From NCBI GenBank assembly GCA_028753945.1, contig JAPNXP010000009.1, positions 2,108,001-2,172,000 of the forward strand: DNA of 64,000 nt. The letters run 5' to 3'. A program made the position numbers and the translations under genes. Under the pieces are notes generated by a model that was not told where the DNA came from, did not search any database, and saw only the letters and a list, made by a program, of their open reading frames with translations. Positions 1 through 10,855 of this stretch are shown here, in pieces. The stretch is from Hexactinellida sp. DTS-2022 (lineage: Eukaryota; Porifera; Hexactinellida). The stretch's first letter is position 1. Each line of letters begins with the position of its first letter.

Positions 1-583
1 GTCTTCAGGTATTTGGTTTAGCTTTCGAGTGAGACTACGGTAGCGATTTCTCAACTTGACCATACATGTCAGATGGTATCCGGCCTCCATTGCAATTAGA
101 TCACCTCCAACTATTCTACTCAAGAGCTGGGTGTCGTTTAGCTCTGTGATTATTTCCCGGATATTTTTGTGTGCATCAAATGTTGAAAATTCATGAGAAC
201 ATGTTCCTCTTCCCCTTTCTCGCAGAATAATCATTTTTGAACGTCAAGTGCTTTGCGTACTGGGCCTTTTCTCTTCATCATCATGGTTCCGCTCTCTCTT
301 CTTCTTTGCCTTTGCTAACTTAGAATTGTTGAATTTCAAGTGACAAGATTTGTGCCAGGAAGCAGAATGAGAAGCAAAGTTGGCAACAGTTTCATAACTC
401 CCAAAAATAGTTCAGCTGGAAGAGCACCAATGGCTCGGAACTGTTCTTAGTTGGTAAGGAATGATGTGTAGGCATCTGTATTGTCACGACTTGATCCAGG
501 GCTCAGCAAGGGACACTTCAAGGGTTCACCAGTCTCCTGTTGGCAAATCACACAGCAATCCCGTTCAGTTCCATGCTGACACT
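1..583 (-). pseudogene. Decayed exon of a multi-copy uncharacterized metazoan family
   Basis: Read on the minus strand, an exon follows a pyrimidine-rich acceptor ending TTTCAG (complement of 584-600) and runs off the window at base 1. Seen in order: a CxxC start (DCCVICQ), a segment resembling EPLKCPL, a stretch with ASWHKSC and KFNNSKLAKAKKKRER, then an open stretch with IREIITELNDTQLL and GGDLIAMEAGYHLTCMVKLRNRYR. The WH..C, FN..KL and AMEA.YH..C blocks match, from memory, a large family of uncharacterized proteins in sponges, cnidarians and fish that is often tied to mobile or expanded loci. In-frame TAA and TGA codons and at least one frame change between blocks show it is broken, and the CxxC expected around 240 is lost. 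Function unknown. A multi-exon gene with sequencing errors is the alternative. Confidence 0.72.
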
Positions 584-657
584 CTGAAAGGAGAAGAAAA
601 TCTATTTGAAATTAAGCAGCCAAGGCACAAACATCTACAAATTGATTTTCCCTAGTA

Positions 658-1055
658 CCTTATTATAGGAAATTAACGCACCATGAAATTAACGCGAATT
701 TCTCCAAATCGCGGTAATTTCCTTAGCGTTAATTTCATGGAGCGTTAATTCCATGACCTTAATTTCCTGCTATTTAGCAAAATTATACAATGGATGGACA
801 AACTTCCGAGCTACATATTTTAAGATGTGGAACTAGTTTGAAAGGATATACCATGTCTATCAAGTAGATTGGAAGCCTTTTTGTGCACAATAATAGTATT
901 AAATCAGGAGATTAATAAACCGGAAATTTTTTAATAAAATTTATTCGCGTTAATTTCATGTATTTGAAAATGTTCAGCTCCAATTCGCGTTAATTTCATG
1001 GAGCGTTAATTTCCTTCGCGTTAATTACACGGCGCGTTAATTTTCTATAATAATG
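658..1055. mobile_element. TA-flanked MITE, CCTTATTATAGG family
   Basis: Terminal inverted repeats CCTTATTATAGGAAATTAAC at the left and its near-complement at the right, flanked by TA on both sides. The interior repeats GCGTTAATTTCATGG several times in both orientations. No coding capacity. Two short relatives lie at 15966-16040 and 16142-16256. The TA target suggests a Tc1/mariner-type or similar transposase; the exact superfamily is not settled. Confidence 0.75.
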
Positions 1056-1166
1056 TATACAATTCATATACCTAAATAGCACAAGGATGACAAATGTTGA
1101 GAATATTGTTAGGTATCTGCCCCAGTGGTTCTCCCAATATAGCTATAGTTGGCCAGATAGAGTAAT

Positions 1167-1313
1167 CAGGGCCGTAGCCACTGGTCAGGTTGGTCAGGTT
1201 TCAACCTGACCACTTTTAGTTGGTTGGACAGGTTAACCTGAACCCTTGGCCCTGTTGGTACTGTATCCAGCCCGGTCTAACCTGACCACTTTTAATTGGT
1301 GGCTACGGCACTG
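1167..1313. mobile_element. hAT-like MITE, CAGGGCCGTAGCCAC termini
   Basis: Starts CAGGGCCGTAGCCAC and ends with the near-complement GTGGCTACGGCACTG. The inside holds CAACCTGACCACTTTTA repeats. I could not find a clean 8-bp target duplication, only a shared GTAAT. A broken end of the same family is at about 3055-3072. Confidence 0.6.
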
Positions 1314-1428
1314 GTAATAGAATATTATTGCTGTTTTAACTGCGTGCTGATCTCCCTGGGCTTCAGAGCTAGCTCCTTTATATCGGCTGCCAGTCATCTG
1401 TCCATTATCTGCTAACACAATACAACTA

Positions 1429-1604
1429 CAGTTGAAACCGGATATTTTTAACACATTCTTTTAACGAAAATTTGTTAAAAATATCCGATTGTTAAAAATA
1501 CCCGATTTTACAACAACAACAATAATTAATTATTTACAAGAAAATGTGTTAAATATATCCGATTGTTAAAAATATCCGGTGTTAAAAATATCCGGTTTCA
1601 ACTG
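1429..1604. mobile_element. pogo/Tigger-like MITE, CAGTTGAAACCGG termini
   Basis: TIRs begin CAGTTGAAACCGGATATTT and are flanked by TA at 1427-1428 and 1605-1606. The inside repeats GTTAAAAATATCCG. The CAGT start plus TA target duplication is typical of pogo-type elements. Non-coding. Confidence 0.78.
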
Positions 1605-3100
1605 TACTCATAACATATAGCCAACTAGTCATACAAACACAACACAATTACTGTACACAAATTACCACTAGTCATCATACACAATACAATTACTGCACAT
1701 TAATTATAATGTAATGTAGTCCTGTGTTGTTGGGGTTCCCCAGCATTGGGAAATCCACAACAACTATAGAATACGATTTAATATCAATTTAATGCCTAAA
1801 ATATTATAGAGTTTCTAAACATGGGGATATGGTACAAAAAAAAATGTTGAGGAAAATCGCTCTTTTTCATATTTGTCGGCCATCTTTTTCATTTTACACA
1901 CAATAAAAATTGAATCTCCGGAGGGCTCCTAGGCTAACATTTATCGATATGCCCTAAGGGTTCCTCATACCAAATTTGGTGCTTTTATCCGCCATGTAAC
2001 CGTAATCGTTAAATATAGCCCTAAGCCACCTCACTATTAGTATAGTAGGAATACCAGGGGATCGTCCAAATATGTTCCTGTAGTAGAAACATGGATAAGG
2101 GAAATATCGGTTAAGGAGTACAAGGTTAATTCCCCTAGCTTATACAAATGCATGCAAGTGACTCCGATTAAAACAAACAAAACCAGAACAATTGCGGTTT
2201 TAATATATAGATAGCTCAAGAACCATATTGTGTAGAATTTATTTCCGGAGTCAAGGGGGGGCATGGGGGGCATGTGCCTCCCCTAAATTATAGACAGATA
2301 TAACTCACTCACTATATATTATTGTATTTACATTTTAAGGATTTTGACTATTTGAGATATGTAAGATTTAGTATGTTGAAATTTTAGTTAGGAATTTGAG
2401 GAGACAGCCCCCCCCCCCCCCTGAAATAGTCTTTGCCCCCCCCCCCCCCTCTGCCTCCCCTCAGATTTGTGTCGGGATCCGCCTCTGGTAGAATTGTGTC
2501 TATAATTTAAGCATTAGTACAATGTGAGAACACACTAGTATATCAGAATGTTTAAAACAGCTGGAGTTTATGTAAGTTGGTTGATAAGTCCATATTTATG
2601 GAAGTCCGACATTTCGTACAACGACAATTCGTACCACGAGATTTCGTACCTAATTTGATTGGTCGAATTATTTGTAAGAGTTGATTGTAATTCTAATGAA
2701 AATATTATTGAATTAGTGAATTCGAATGCTTACTTGCTCTGTTTCGATTCTATCTAATTATTGACGAAATACGGAAGTTATAAGAATTACAAATACGGTA
2801 CTCTTACTTGCCATTTGATCTATTCTAAATTTATCTCACTTTACTTGGAATGTTAATTAAATTTGAGAACGATTATTAAACAACAGCAATATGCTTTATT
2901 CTATTAAATGATGAGTAAAAATAAGTAAGAAAATAGCCTGTATAGTAGGCTATGTACCGTTTTTATCCCTATAATCTTGAGGCCGTATATTCCGTCGTAT
3001 ATATTAATTTCAATGAGTCATTGTTAGATATTATCAGTGTAGTCTAGATTCAGGGCCGTAGCCACCGAAATCAAAGTGGTCCGGTTAGCCCGATCCCGGT
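1605..3100. other. Gene-poor stretch with C/G homopolymer MITE remnant
   Basis: No convincing gene. 2250-2490 has runs of G then C ending near GGATCCGCCTCTGG, the end motif of a hAT-like family also seen at 28322-28945 and about 63687. 2615-2650 holds short inverted TTTCGTAC motifs. The small reading frames here overlap these repeats and look fortuitous. Confidence 0.5.
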
Positions 3101-3109
3101 TAGGGGGGA

Positions 3110-4050
3110 GATTAACATGACCGCGAGTTGGAAGTTTCGTTTTAGCTCACTTCATTTAAAAGATATTCAAGTTTCAGTAGAATATAATAAGTGATGAGTC
3201 AGCATTTTTTATGTGCGTTTGTGTGATCCCCCAACAACAACCAACCCGTTCGAAATATAGAATTCACAAAATTGTAAAACACATTTTTTTGATGATATCA
3301 TCATCACCTCAGTGTCAAGACCCATTTGTAGAGGTGTTATGTGGCATAAGGATCAATTGATAAATTGGAAGTTTGTTTCTATCTTGTATCATCTCTGAGA
3401 TTTATGATATTTAATTAATTAGTATAAATAATTATTAATATTATTTATAATATAACACCAATTTCAATGTCAACTTACAATTATTAAGTTAAATTATTTT
3501 GTCATGAATAATTAATTTGGCTATCAAATTTCAATTCCGAACACTCGATACCCCTAATAAACAAATTGGAAGCATCTATACAAGTCATATACTGACTGAA
3601 TTATTGATAATTAATTACGTCAGTATATTTATAGGCAACAGTATTCCTGCAGTAAATATAATCACATAATCTGTCGTTGTTAAGGAATGTAATATCTTAG
3701 TTTTCAATTAGAAAATAGAAGCCTACTCGATCTCACAAGTTGAATCAATATAATAATCACAAGTTGAAACAATAGAATTAGATTTAACACTTTCAATTGA
3801 ACTGAAGTGTTAGTAAACAAAGGAAACTTGCAACTCAATTGTGGCACAAACGAAACCCAATTTAAAAATTAGTGCACTGTGACAAGGTGTAGAATTTAAT
3901 TCTCTATCGAATGCATATAAATTGAATTTTCGGGTACTATTTATTGTGCCTGTTTTAATATTAAACAGGTGCAAAAATGTGTCTCAAAAATCGTAACCCC
4001 GGGTGCACATCTGTGAGCCATGAGACACATATCCTGAAAATTTGTCTCTT
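3110..4050 (+). repeat. Solitary copy of the array monomer
   Basis: From about 3121 to 4010 the sequence follows the same order of blocks as the monomers of the 32-59.6 kb array: the TTCAAGTTTCAGTAGAATATAA block, ATGAGTCAGCATTTTTTATG, the CATCATCACCTCA block, the CACTCGATACCCC block, AATCTGTCGTTGTT, GATTTAACACTTTCAATTGA, and finally ATCGTAACCCCGGGTGCA. It lies 28 kb from the array. Its end differs, going into ACATCTGTGAGCCATGAGAC, which is also seen at 20290-20330. The unit is therefore dispersed as well as tandem. Confidence 0.8.
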
Positions 4051-4097
4051 AGTTAATAATACTCTGTTCTGTGGAGAGGATACGGAAGGAAAATAAT

Positions 4098-4330
4098 ATA
4101 CCAAAGCACTAAGATTAGAACTGGGCCACTATACTATAGTATAGTCGGCACAGTAATAATATACCAAAGCCTAAGATTAGAACTGGGCCACTATACTATA
4201 GTATAGTCGGCACAGTAATAATATACCAAAGCACTAAGACCAATACTGGGCCACTATACTATAGTATAGTCGGCACAGTAATAATAACCAAGGAAGTAAG
4301 ATTAGAACTTGGCCACTATACTATATAGTC
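4098..4330. repeat. Four tandem 35-nt palindrome units
   Basis: Four units, each about 60-70 bp, carry ACTGGGCCACTATACTATAG followed by TATAGTCGGCACAGT, an almost perfect hairpin whose two ends are ACTGKGCC. The fourth is cut at its centre where the foldback element begins. The same palindrome occurs at about 20565, 23440 (reverse), 26393 and many places between 35 and 58 kb. Confidence 0.85.
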
Positions 4331-5598
4331 CAGCAATATGGTGCAGGAAATGGTCGAATTGTGCATTTTCGAGATAAAAGTACCAAATTTTGCACAATTG
4401 TAGTATTATAGGTTCTGATCAACTTCAGCTATGGCACATAGCAGAATTTTTGGAAGAACAAATTTTTCAGGGGGTCAAAAATTGGTGCCCAATCGAAACG
4501 CCGGACGTATAAATACAGGATAGCTCATTCAAATGCATTATTAACGACTTTATATTGTCAGATTCGTGCTCAGCACTTAATTTCCAGCATTTTGATAGGT
4601 ATATTGACTATATTTGGTGAGAATATTTTTTGGTTTTCCATAGCAACGGTGATAAACATTCCGATCTCCCAATTTGGAGTAACTATATCGAGTGACCCCT
4701 TGTTTTCTCGGGTATGCGTACTGAGTGCGAATAAACTATTAGAATATACTATTAGATACTATTTCACCCAAATTTCAATACCTACGTACAAGTGCAATAC
4801 TAGAATATTCGAGGGTATTAATACAAAATGTGAGCATGAGGAAATTGAAACTCCAATAATATACAATTCAACAACAAATCCAAATGTCAGATATATCACA
4901 AAAGTTAACCTAGCCGGCGAGCCTCCCCCTAGCTACTGGCCTGACACAAGGACGAATAAATGGAGGAGCATGTGCATTGCACTATGGAACTATGGCCGGT
5001 CCAAGCCTGCCTAGAAGTACTACAAGTACAAAGACATGTTCTTGCGGCTTTATATTGTCAGATTCGTGCTCAGCACTTAATTTCCAGCAACTACTACTTT
5101 TGATCTTGGATAAATCTTGGCTTTGAGCTGGAATATGATAAATGCATACTTTTGGCTTGACAATTAATATTTAGAGTGTTTCTAATAGTATATTCGCACT
5201 CAGTACGCATACCCGAGAAAAACAAGGGGTCACTCGATATAGTTACTCCAAATTGGGAGATCGGAATGTTTATCACATTCTCACCGTTGCTATGGAAAAC
5301 CAAAAATATTCTCACCAAATATAGTCAATATACCTATCAAAATGCTGGAAATTAAGTGCTGAGCACGAATCTGACAATATAAAGTCGTTAATAATGCATT
5401 TGAATGAGCTATCCTGTATTTATACGTCCGGCGATTCGATTGGGCACCAATTTTTGACCCCCTGAAAATTTTGTTCTTCCAAAAATTCTGCTATGTGCCA
5501 TAGCTGAAGTTGATCAGAACCTATAATACTACAATTGTGCAAAATTTGGTACTTTTATCTCGAAAATGCACAATCTTTCACCATATTGCTGGACTATA
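4324..5598. mobile_element. Foldback element with ~430-bp inverted arms
   Basis: Left arm about 4324-4755 and right arm about 5175-5598 are near-perfect reverse complements, starting TATAGTCCAGCAATATGG. The central ~420 bp holds a third copy of the TTGTCAGATTCGTGCTCAGC motif and otherwise unique sequence. TA flanks are plausible. The 140-codon frame through the left arm and core (4592-5014) has no family resemblance I recognise and I do not call it a gene. Confidence 0.8.
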
Positions 5599-6440
5599 AT
5601 ATTTGTAGCGTTAGAATTTAGAAGTACGGTAATTCGAGTTAGTGTTTAGATTAGAATAAATTTGCAGCTGCCAACTTTAATTATGTAATTAAATAGTACT
5701 CCTACTAGACAAACTATAATACCAGTATTGGAAGTCAACCTACGCCTAACAACTCGCGCAATAACTCGTGTGCAATAACTGCGTAACCATAATCGCGCCA
5801 ATAGCTTGCGTAATGATTGCATTTACCAAAACATTTCGATCGCAAATAGAAACCTTAACTTCACTATATGACTAATCAATAAAAATAGAGGGGGGACAGA
5901 TTTTGTAGGGGGGACAGTTTTTGACATGTACCATGGATATTTGTCAAAAAGTGTCCCCCCCCGGACAAATTTTGTAGGGGGGACAGTTTTTGTCAAAACA
6001 GAACGCTAATTTCTATTTCAAGACAATACTACTTGTATATTTTACTACATACTACATCTTTGTTACTACTTTTTTATTATTATAGATATTTATTTTATTT
6101 CTTCATTTCTTGTAAGTGTTTAGAAATACATTAAACTGTCTCTTATTTGATTCTAAATAGTCTAAACTAATCGTATGCAATACTATGCATTAGAAACCTA
6201 GATATTATTATGGAACATTCAGCATAAACATTATATAATAGTAATAGTAGATTCTCTAAGTAACTAACCACTGGTCCAAAAATTTATAAGCGCGCCATTG
6301 CCTTATAGAATGCTATGGTTAAACGAATTCTTGATTTTTGTTACAATCACATAGTAAATTATATTTGACAACATTATTTTAAGTAGTCTAAAGGAAATAC
6401 TAAACGTTGAGTTAATGTACTGATGGATCGAGGGGGAGTT
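5599..6440. other. Non-coding AT-rich stretch
   Basis: No gene seen. 5888-5996 contains GGGGGGACAG/CTGTCCCCCC-type direct and inverted copies around a TGTCAAAAA hairpin, probably a small MITE. 6262-6310 resembles one arm of the 15.7-16.7 kb foldback (CTGGTCCA...GCCATTGCCTTATAGAATGCTATGG). Confidence 0.45.
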
Positions 6441-9368
6441 GCATTTGTTAGAATTTTGAAGTTGTCATTTGTTAGAATTTACTTAACTGTCACTTGTTAG
6501 AATCGGTTTTTCAGTTTACTGTCACTTGTTAGAATAGTTTTTCAGTTTACTGTCACTTGTTAGAATGGTTTTTCAGTTTACTGTCACTTGTTAGAATGGT
6601 TTTTCAGTTTACTGTCACTTGTTAGAATGGTTTTTCAGTTTACTGTCACTTGTTAGAATGGTTTTTCAGTTTACTGTCACTTGTTAGAATGTTTTTTCAG
6701 TTTACTGTCACTTGTTAGAATGGTTTTTCAGGTTACTGTCACTTGTTAGAATGTTTTTTCAGTTTACTGTCACTAGTTAGAATGGTTTTTCAGGTTACTG
6801 TCACTTGTTAGAATAATTAGTTTTTCATTTTAAGATTGGTAAATATTTAAGGATTCTCAATTATTTTTTTCTTTAGTCAGAATCCATTTAAATCACCCCC
6901 ATTTCTGAAATCTGATTCTTTATTAATAACGAATACTGTTTATGACTGCCACTTCACGTATGAAATGTATACACGAACTACCAAAAAGTAGTATATATTC
7001 ACTAACTTTACCTGTTACAAATATTATTATCATGGAGTACACATCAAATGAATACAAGCGGAGCGTTGGAAGAGTTTTTACAACTCAAGATGGTAATAAA
7101 AATATCAAATCCAAAATTAAGGGGAATTTTATGTACCTTCAATGTGTGTTATTTAGGGGTGGGTGTAAGGGTTCAAGTAAACTTAATCATGAAACCAATT
7201 TAATCATACCTTTGAATTCGCATAATCATAATGTCGAAAAGTATCAAACAGAAGTTTATCTATTAAAAACAAAATGCAAAACTATGGCCAGGAATTCCCA
7301 AACAAGCCTTAGAAGAGTTTTTGATAATGTTACAAGAAATGATCCTTGTGCATGTGATATCTCCTTCAGAGAATGCGAGTCATCCCTCTATCGAGCGATA
7401 CGAAAGTTATAACCGAAAATTCCGCTTTCTGCTCCCGAGTTTGTTGCTATGCTGCCAACAACAACATTGGGGAAATACTACAAGTATAGCGTGACGAGAA
7501 GTGAGCAAACAGGTGTAATCTTTTATTCAGAGCAGATGCAGACATTTTTGGATGAAGTGACCAATATTCAATTTGATGGTACATTCTTTACCGTTCCAAC
7601 TCAATTCTCTCAGCTCTGGACCATATTTGTATCTGTGGGAAGACATACTCTGCCAGCTGTTCATTGTTTAATGACATCAAAGAGCCAGGAACTATATCAA
7701 GCAGTATTGGAGAGTATTTGTACTAATATTCCGGCCATTAGCGAGTATGTCAGATTGGGAACCAGCAGCAAGAAATGCTTTTAAGTTGGTGTTCCCTCAA
7801 GCGAGAATTTACGGATGCTGGTTTCACTACACCCAGAGAATTTGGGCTAAATCACAACAATTTGGACTTATACAAAGTTTTGGAGATAATCCAGAAGTAA
7901 AAGCTTACATAAAACAACTAATGGCAATCCCGTTTTTGCCAGCTCCCCTAATTATTCCCACTTTCAATTTCCTTCTAACGCCAGTTATACAAAATACTGA
8001 AAAATTAAAGCTCGAAAAACTAAAAAATTATTTCAAAAAACGTTGGATAAATCAAATAACTCCTGAAGAACTTTCTATTTATGAAATCAGCATCGCTACA
8101 AATAATGGAGCAGAAAGCTATCATTCTAAACTCAAATCAATAGTAAGAACTAACCATCCAAGGATATGGACGTTTATGCAAACTCTGAATGAAATAATAC
8201 AGGATATTACAGACAATGATATAGGACGTTTACGCATAGGCAGAGAAATCAGTAGACCACGAAAAAAACAGGATATTAATAATGAGGAACGTAGGAATAC
8301 TTGCAAACAGAAGTTGTCTTGTGGAGATTACAACCCAATGGAATTCTTGAAAGCGATTAGCTATACAATTGGCAACATTAAATCGCAAGAATTTATTTCT
8401 TCAAGTGAATCAGAATATTCCGACGAAGAAAATGTTGAGCCAACTGGAGAAAATAATAAATGTATTATTTGTCTTGCGCCTCGCACAGAAACATGGATCT
8501 TCATGCCCTGTAGACATGCCAATTGCTGTACAGAATGTAGCCACACAATTGAGGAGCTAGGACACCCTTGTCCTGTGTGCCGTTCTATAATCGAAAGCCG
8601 CTTTCAAATATTTACTAGTTGACAACATTTAATTATGTTATGATCTTTCCAGATTTATATTTATTACATCTTCATTTATATTTATTACATCTTCATTTAT
8701 CCTTGCATTACGTTCTTCCAGATATATCATTAAAGCTATCGTTTATCTTTACTAATCTAATAGTTAAATATTTAATGAAATATAATATCCCGAATTTTTA
8801 ATCATAAAAATATTATGTGTGATTAGTATCAAGAAATAACTGTTGAAAATTGAAATTACATGTATTCTAAATTTTTAACTTGAGACAGTAACCTGAAAAA
8901 CCATTCTAACAAGTGACAGTAAACTGAAGAAACATTCTAACAAGTGACAGTAAACTGAAAAAACATTCTAACAAGTGACAGTAAACTGAAAAAACATTCT
9001 AACAAGTGACAGTAAACTGAAAAAACATTCTAACAAGTGACAGTAAACTGAAAAACCATTCTAACAAGTGACAGTAAACTGAAAAAACATTCTAACAAGT
9101 GACAGTAACCTGAAAAACCATTCTAACAAGTGACAGTAAACTGAAAAAACATTGTGACAAGTGACAGTAAACTGAAAAAACATTGTGACAAGTGACAGTA
9201 AACTGAAAAAACATTCTAACAAGTGACAGTAACCTGAAAAACCATTCTAACAAGTGACAGTAAACTGAAAAACCATTCTAACAAGTGACAGTAAACTGAA
9301 AAACCATTCTAACAAGTGACAGTCAAGTAAATTCTAACAAATGACAACTTCAAAATTCTAACAAATGC
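6441..9368 (+). mobile_element. Mutator-like element with tandem-repeat TIRs
   Basis: The left end GCATTTGTTAGAATTTTG and right end CAAAATTCTAACAAATGC are inverted copies. Just inside are arrays of a 31-bp repeat containing GTCACTTGTTAGAATGG then TTTTTCAGTTTACT: about 11 copies at 6485-6815 and about 14 in the opposite orientation at 8886-9330. Between them lies one transposase gene. I could not find a matching 8-11 bp target duplication beside the ends, so the outer limits are approximate. Confidence 0.88.
6942..8622 (+). pseudogene. MULE transposase with C-terminal RING finger, two lesions
   Basis: Three collinear frames make one protein. Part 1 (6942-7412) has a FLYWCH/WRKY-GCM1-like zinc-binding motif (YLQCVLFRGGCKG...HNHN). 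A single TAA at 7410-7412 separates it from part 2, which continues in the same frame (RKL-stop-PKIP, where MULEs usually read straight through). Part 2 has the first catalytic Asp in FDGTFF. A one-base frame change near 7745 leads to part 3 (to 8622), with SDWEPAARNAF (second Asp), the GCWFHYTQ CxxH motif and TNNGAESYHSKL (catalytic Glu). Its last ~55 residues are a RING finger: CIIC, then C-R-H-x3-C-x2-C and CPVC, the spacing of IAP/MDM2-type E3 ligases. With only two lesions the copy died recently, or one is an error. A RING on a MULE would be expected to recruit E2 enzymes; that role is inferred. Confidence 0.9.
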
Positions 9369-10048
9369 ATGCACTTCGGTAATACTTCATAAAATCTTAT
9401 TCCGTAGTATAATAAAAATGTTTTATAAAATTTAATCAACCGGTTAACAGTGGCTAGAAATCGAATCGTAACCGTATTCTCAGAACGGTTAACCAATCCC
9501 CTTTACCTTGCTAGCTAGAAAGCTCTCAAAAAAAGAGCTACTAAAGTTCACCAAATTTATTCGTCTTGTGCGAAATTCGTATTAACCATTGCCACTTAGA
9601 TACATATGTATAGGCTAGGGGAATTAAATATTGTGCTCCTTAACAGATATATCGCTTTATCTGTCTTCGTATTAGCCAGAGTCTACTATAATTAACTGAC
9701 TCAGTTCAAAGTCCTCGTGTAGAGCAGAGGACAATAATTAAATACATGTCGGTTTATCCATTTAGTTATTATAATGGTTAAAAGAATTGACTACGATGAT
9801 TTATTCAATCGGAATAGACAACAAAATAAGCTATAAATAATAAAATAATAATAATATAATGATTACAAAATACTGTAGATAAAAATAACGAAAATTGGAT
9901 TAATTGAGTTGTAGGATTAATTGAGTTGTAGAATTAATTGTAGAATTGTAGAATTAATTAAGCTTTTATTTAGATATTGAGAATTATTAAGACAAATAAG
10001 TTGTAAAAATGCTGGTGGAGAGAGAGATGTAGGTACAGCTAGTTTATT
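9369..10048. other. Non-coding AT-rich spacer
   Basis: No gene seen. 9434-9510 carries the CCGGTTAAC / CGGTTAACCAATC motifs that recur at 46.6-47.2 and 47.75 kb, probably fragments of another MITE family. Confidence 0.4.
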
Positions 10049-10855
10049 CAGGGTTGTATCAACTCATTTTCTTGAATGAGTTGAATGAGTTGGTGACAGC
10101 AAAATGAATGAGTTGAATGAGTTGATAGACAAAAAATGAGTTGTTTTGCCAACTCAAAATGAGTTGATACAACCCTACTTCCGACCATGGCCAGACAACT
10201 TTCACTTTGTCATAACATTAATGCGTAGGGAGATCCAAATTTGGCCGGATCACTTTTGAGAGCCGACCTACGCAGCTGTAAATGTATTAGTAAACTGAAG
10301 AATTAAGATATACGTTAGTTACAATTAGTTTAATAAAAAATGAGTTGGCAGCAGGGTTGATAAAAATCAAAAAAATCCGATTTTTTTGATTTAAATCAGA
10401 ATTTTGATTTTAATTGTTTTTTTTGCTATCTATATCACACTGGCGTATATTATTTGGCTAATAGATTAATTACATTGTTAATGACTCATTATCAATGTAA
10501 TTTGACTCATTATCAATGTATTTCTTTTTTTTTTCGCAAAAAACAATAGACATAAAAAATCTGATTTAAATCAAAAAAGTCGGACTTTTTTGATTTAAAT
10601 CAGACTTCTTTGATTTAAATCAGATTTTTGATTTAAATCATTGATTTAAATCATGATTTAAATCAATGATTTAAATCACTTGATTTAAATCAAACAACCC
10701 TGGTTGGCAGAATCAACTCATTTTCTTGAATGAGTAGAATGAGTTGGTAACAGCAAAATGAATGAGTTGAATGAGTTGGTGAAGGAAATTTGAATGAGTT
10801 GGTAGACAAAAAATGAGTTGTTTTGCCAACTCAAAATGAGTTGATACAACCCTGC
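10049..10855. mobile_element. Paired hAT-like MITEs, GAGTTGATACAACCCTG family
   Basis: 10049-10176 begins CAGGGTTGTATCAACTCATT and ends AATGAGTTGATACAACCCT, with GAATGAGTTG repeats between. A second copy (about 10331-10855) is split by the MITE at 10352-10702. No target duplication was found for the outer copies. Confidence 0.7.
10352..10702. mobile_element. hAT MITE with 8-bp TSD GTTGGCAG
   Basis: Starts CAGGGTTGATAAAAATC and ends GATTTAAATCAAACAACCCTG-like. It is flanked by perfect 8-bp duplications GTTGGCAG at 10344-10351 and 10703-10710, diagnostic of hAT-type insertion. The interior is dominated by TGATTTAAATCA palindromes. Non-coding. Confidence 0.92.

Noticed and set aside
2037..2273. 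78-codon minus frame
   Set aside because: Starts in a G/C homopolymer MITE remnant; hydrophobic by AT-rich composition only.
4592..5014. 140-codon frame in the foldback
   Set aside because: Half of it is the inverted arm, which also gives a frame in the other arm (5094-5318); no recognisable domain.
8619..8801. 60-codon plus frame after the transposase
   Set aside because: Low-complexity Leu/His repeat from TTATATTTATTACATCTTCA duplication.
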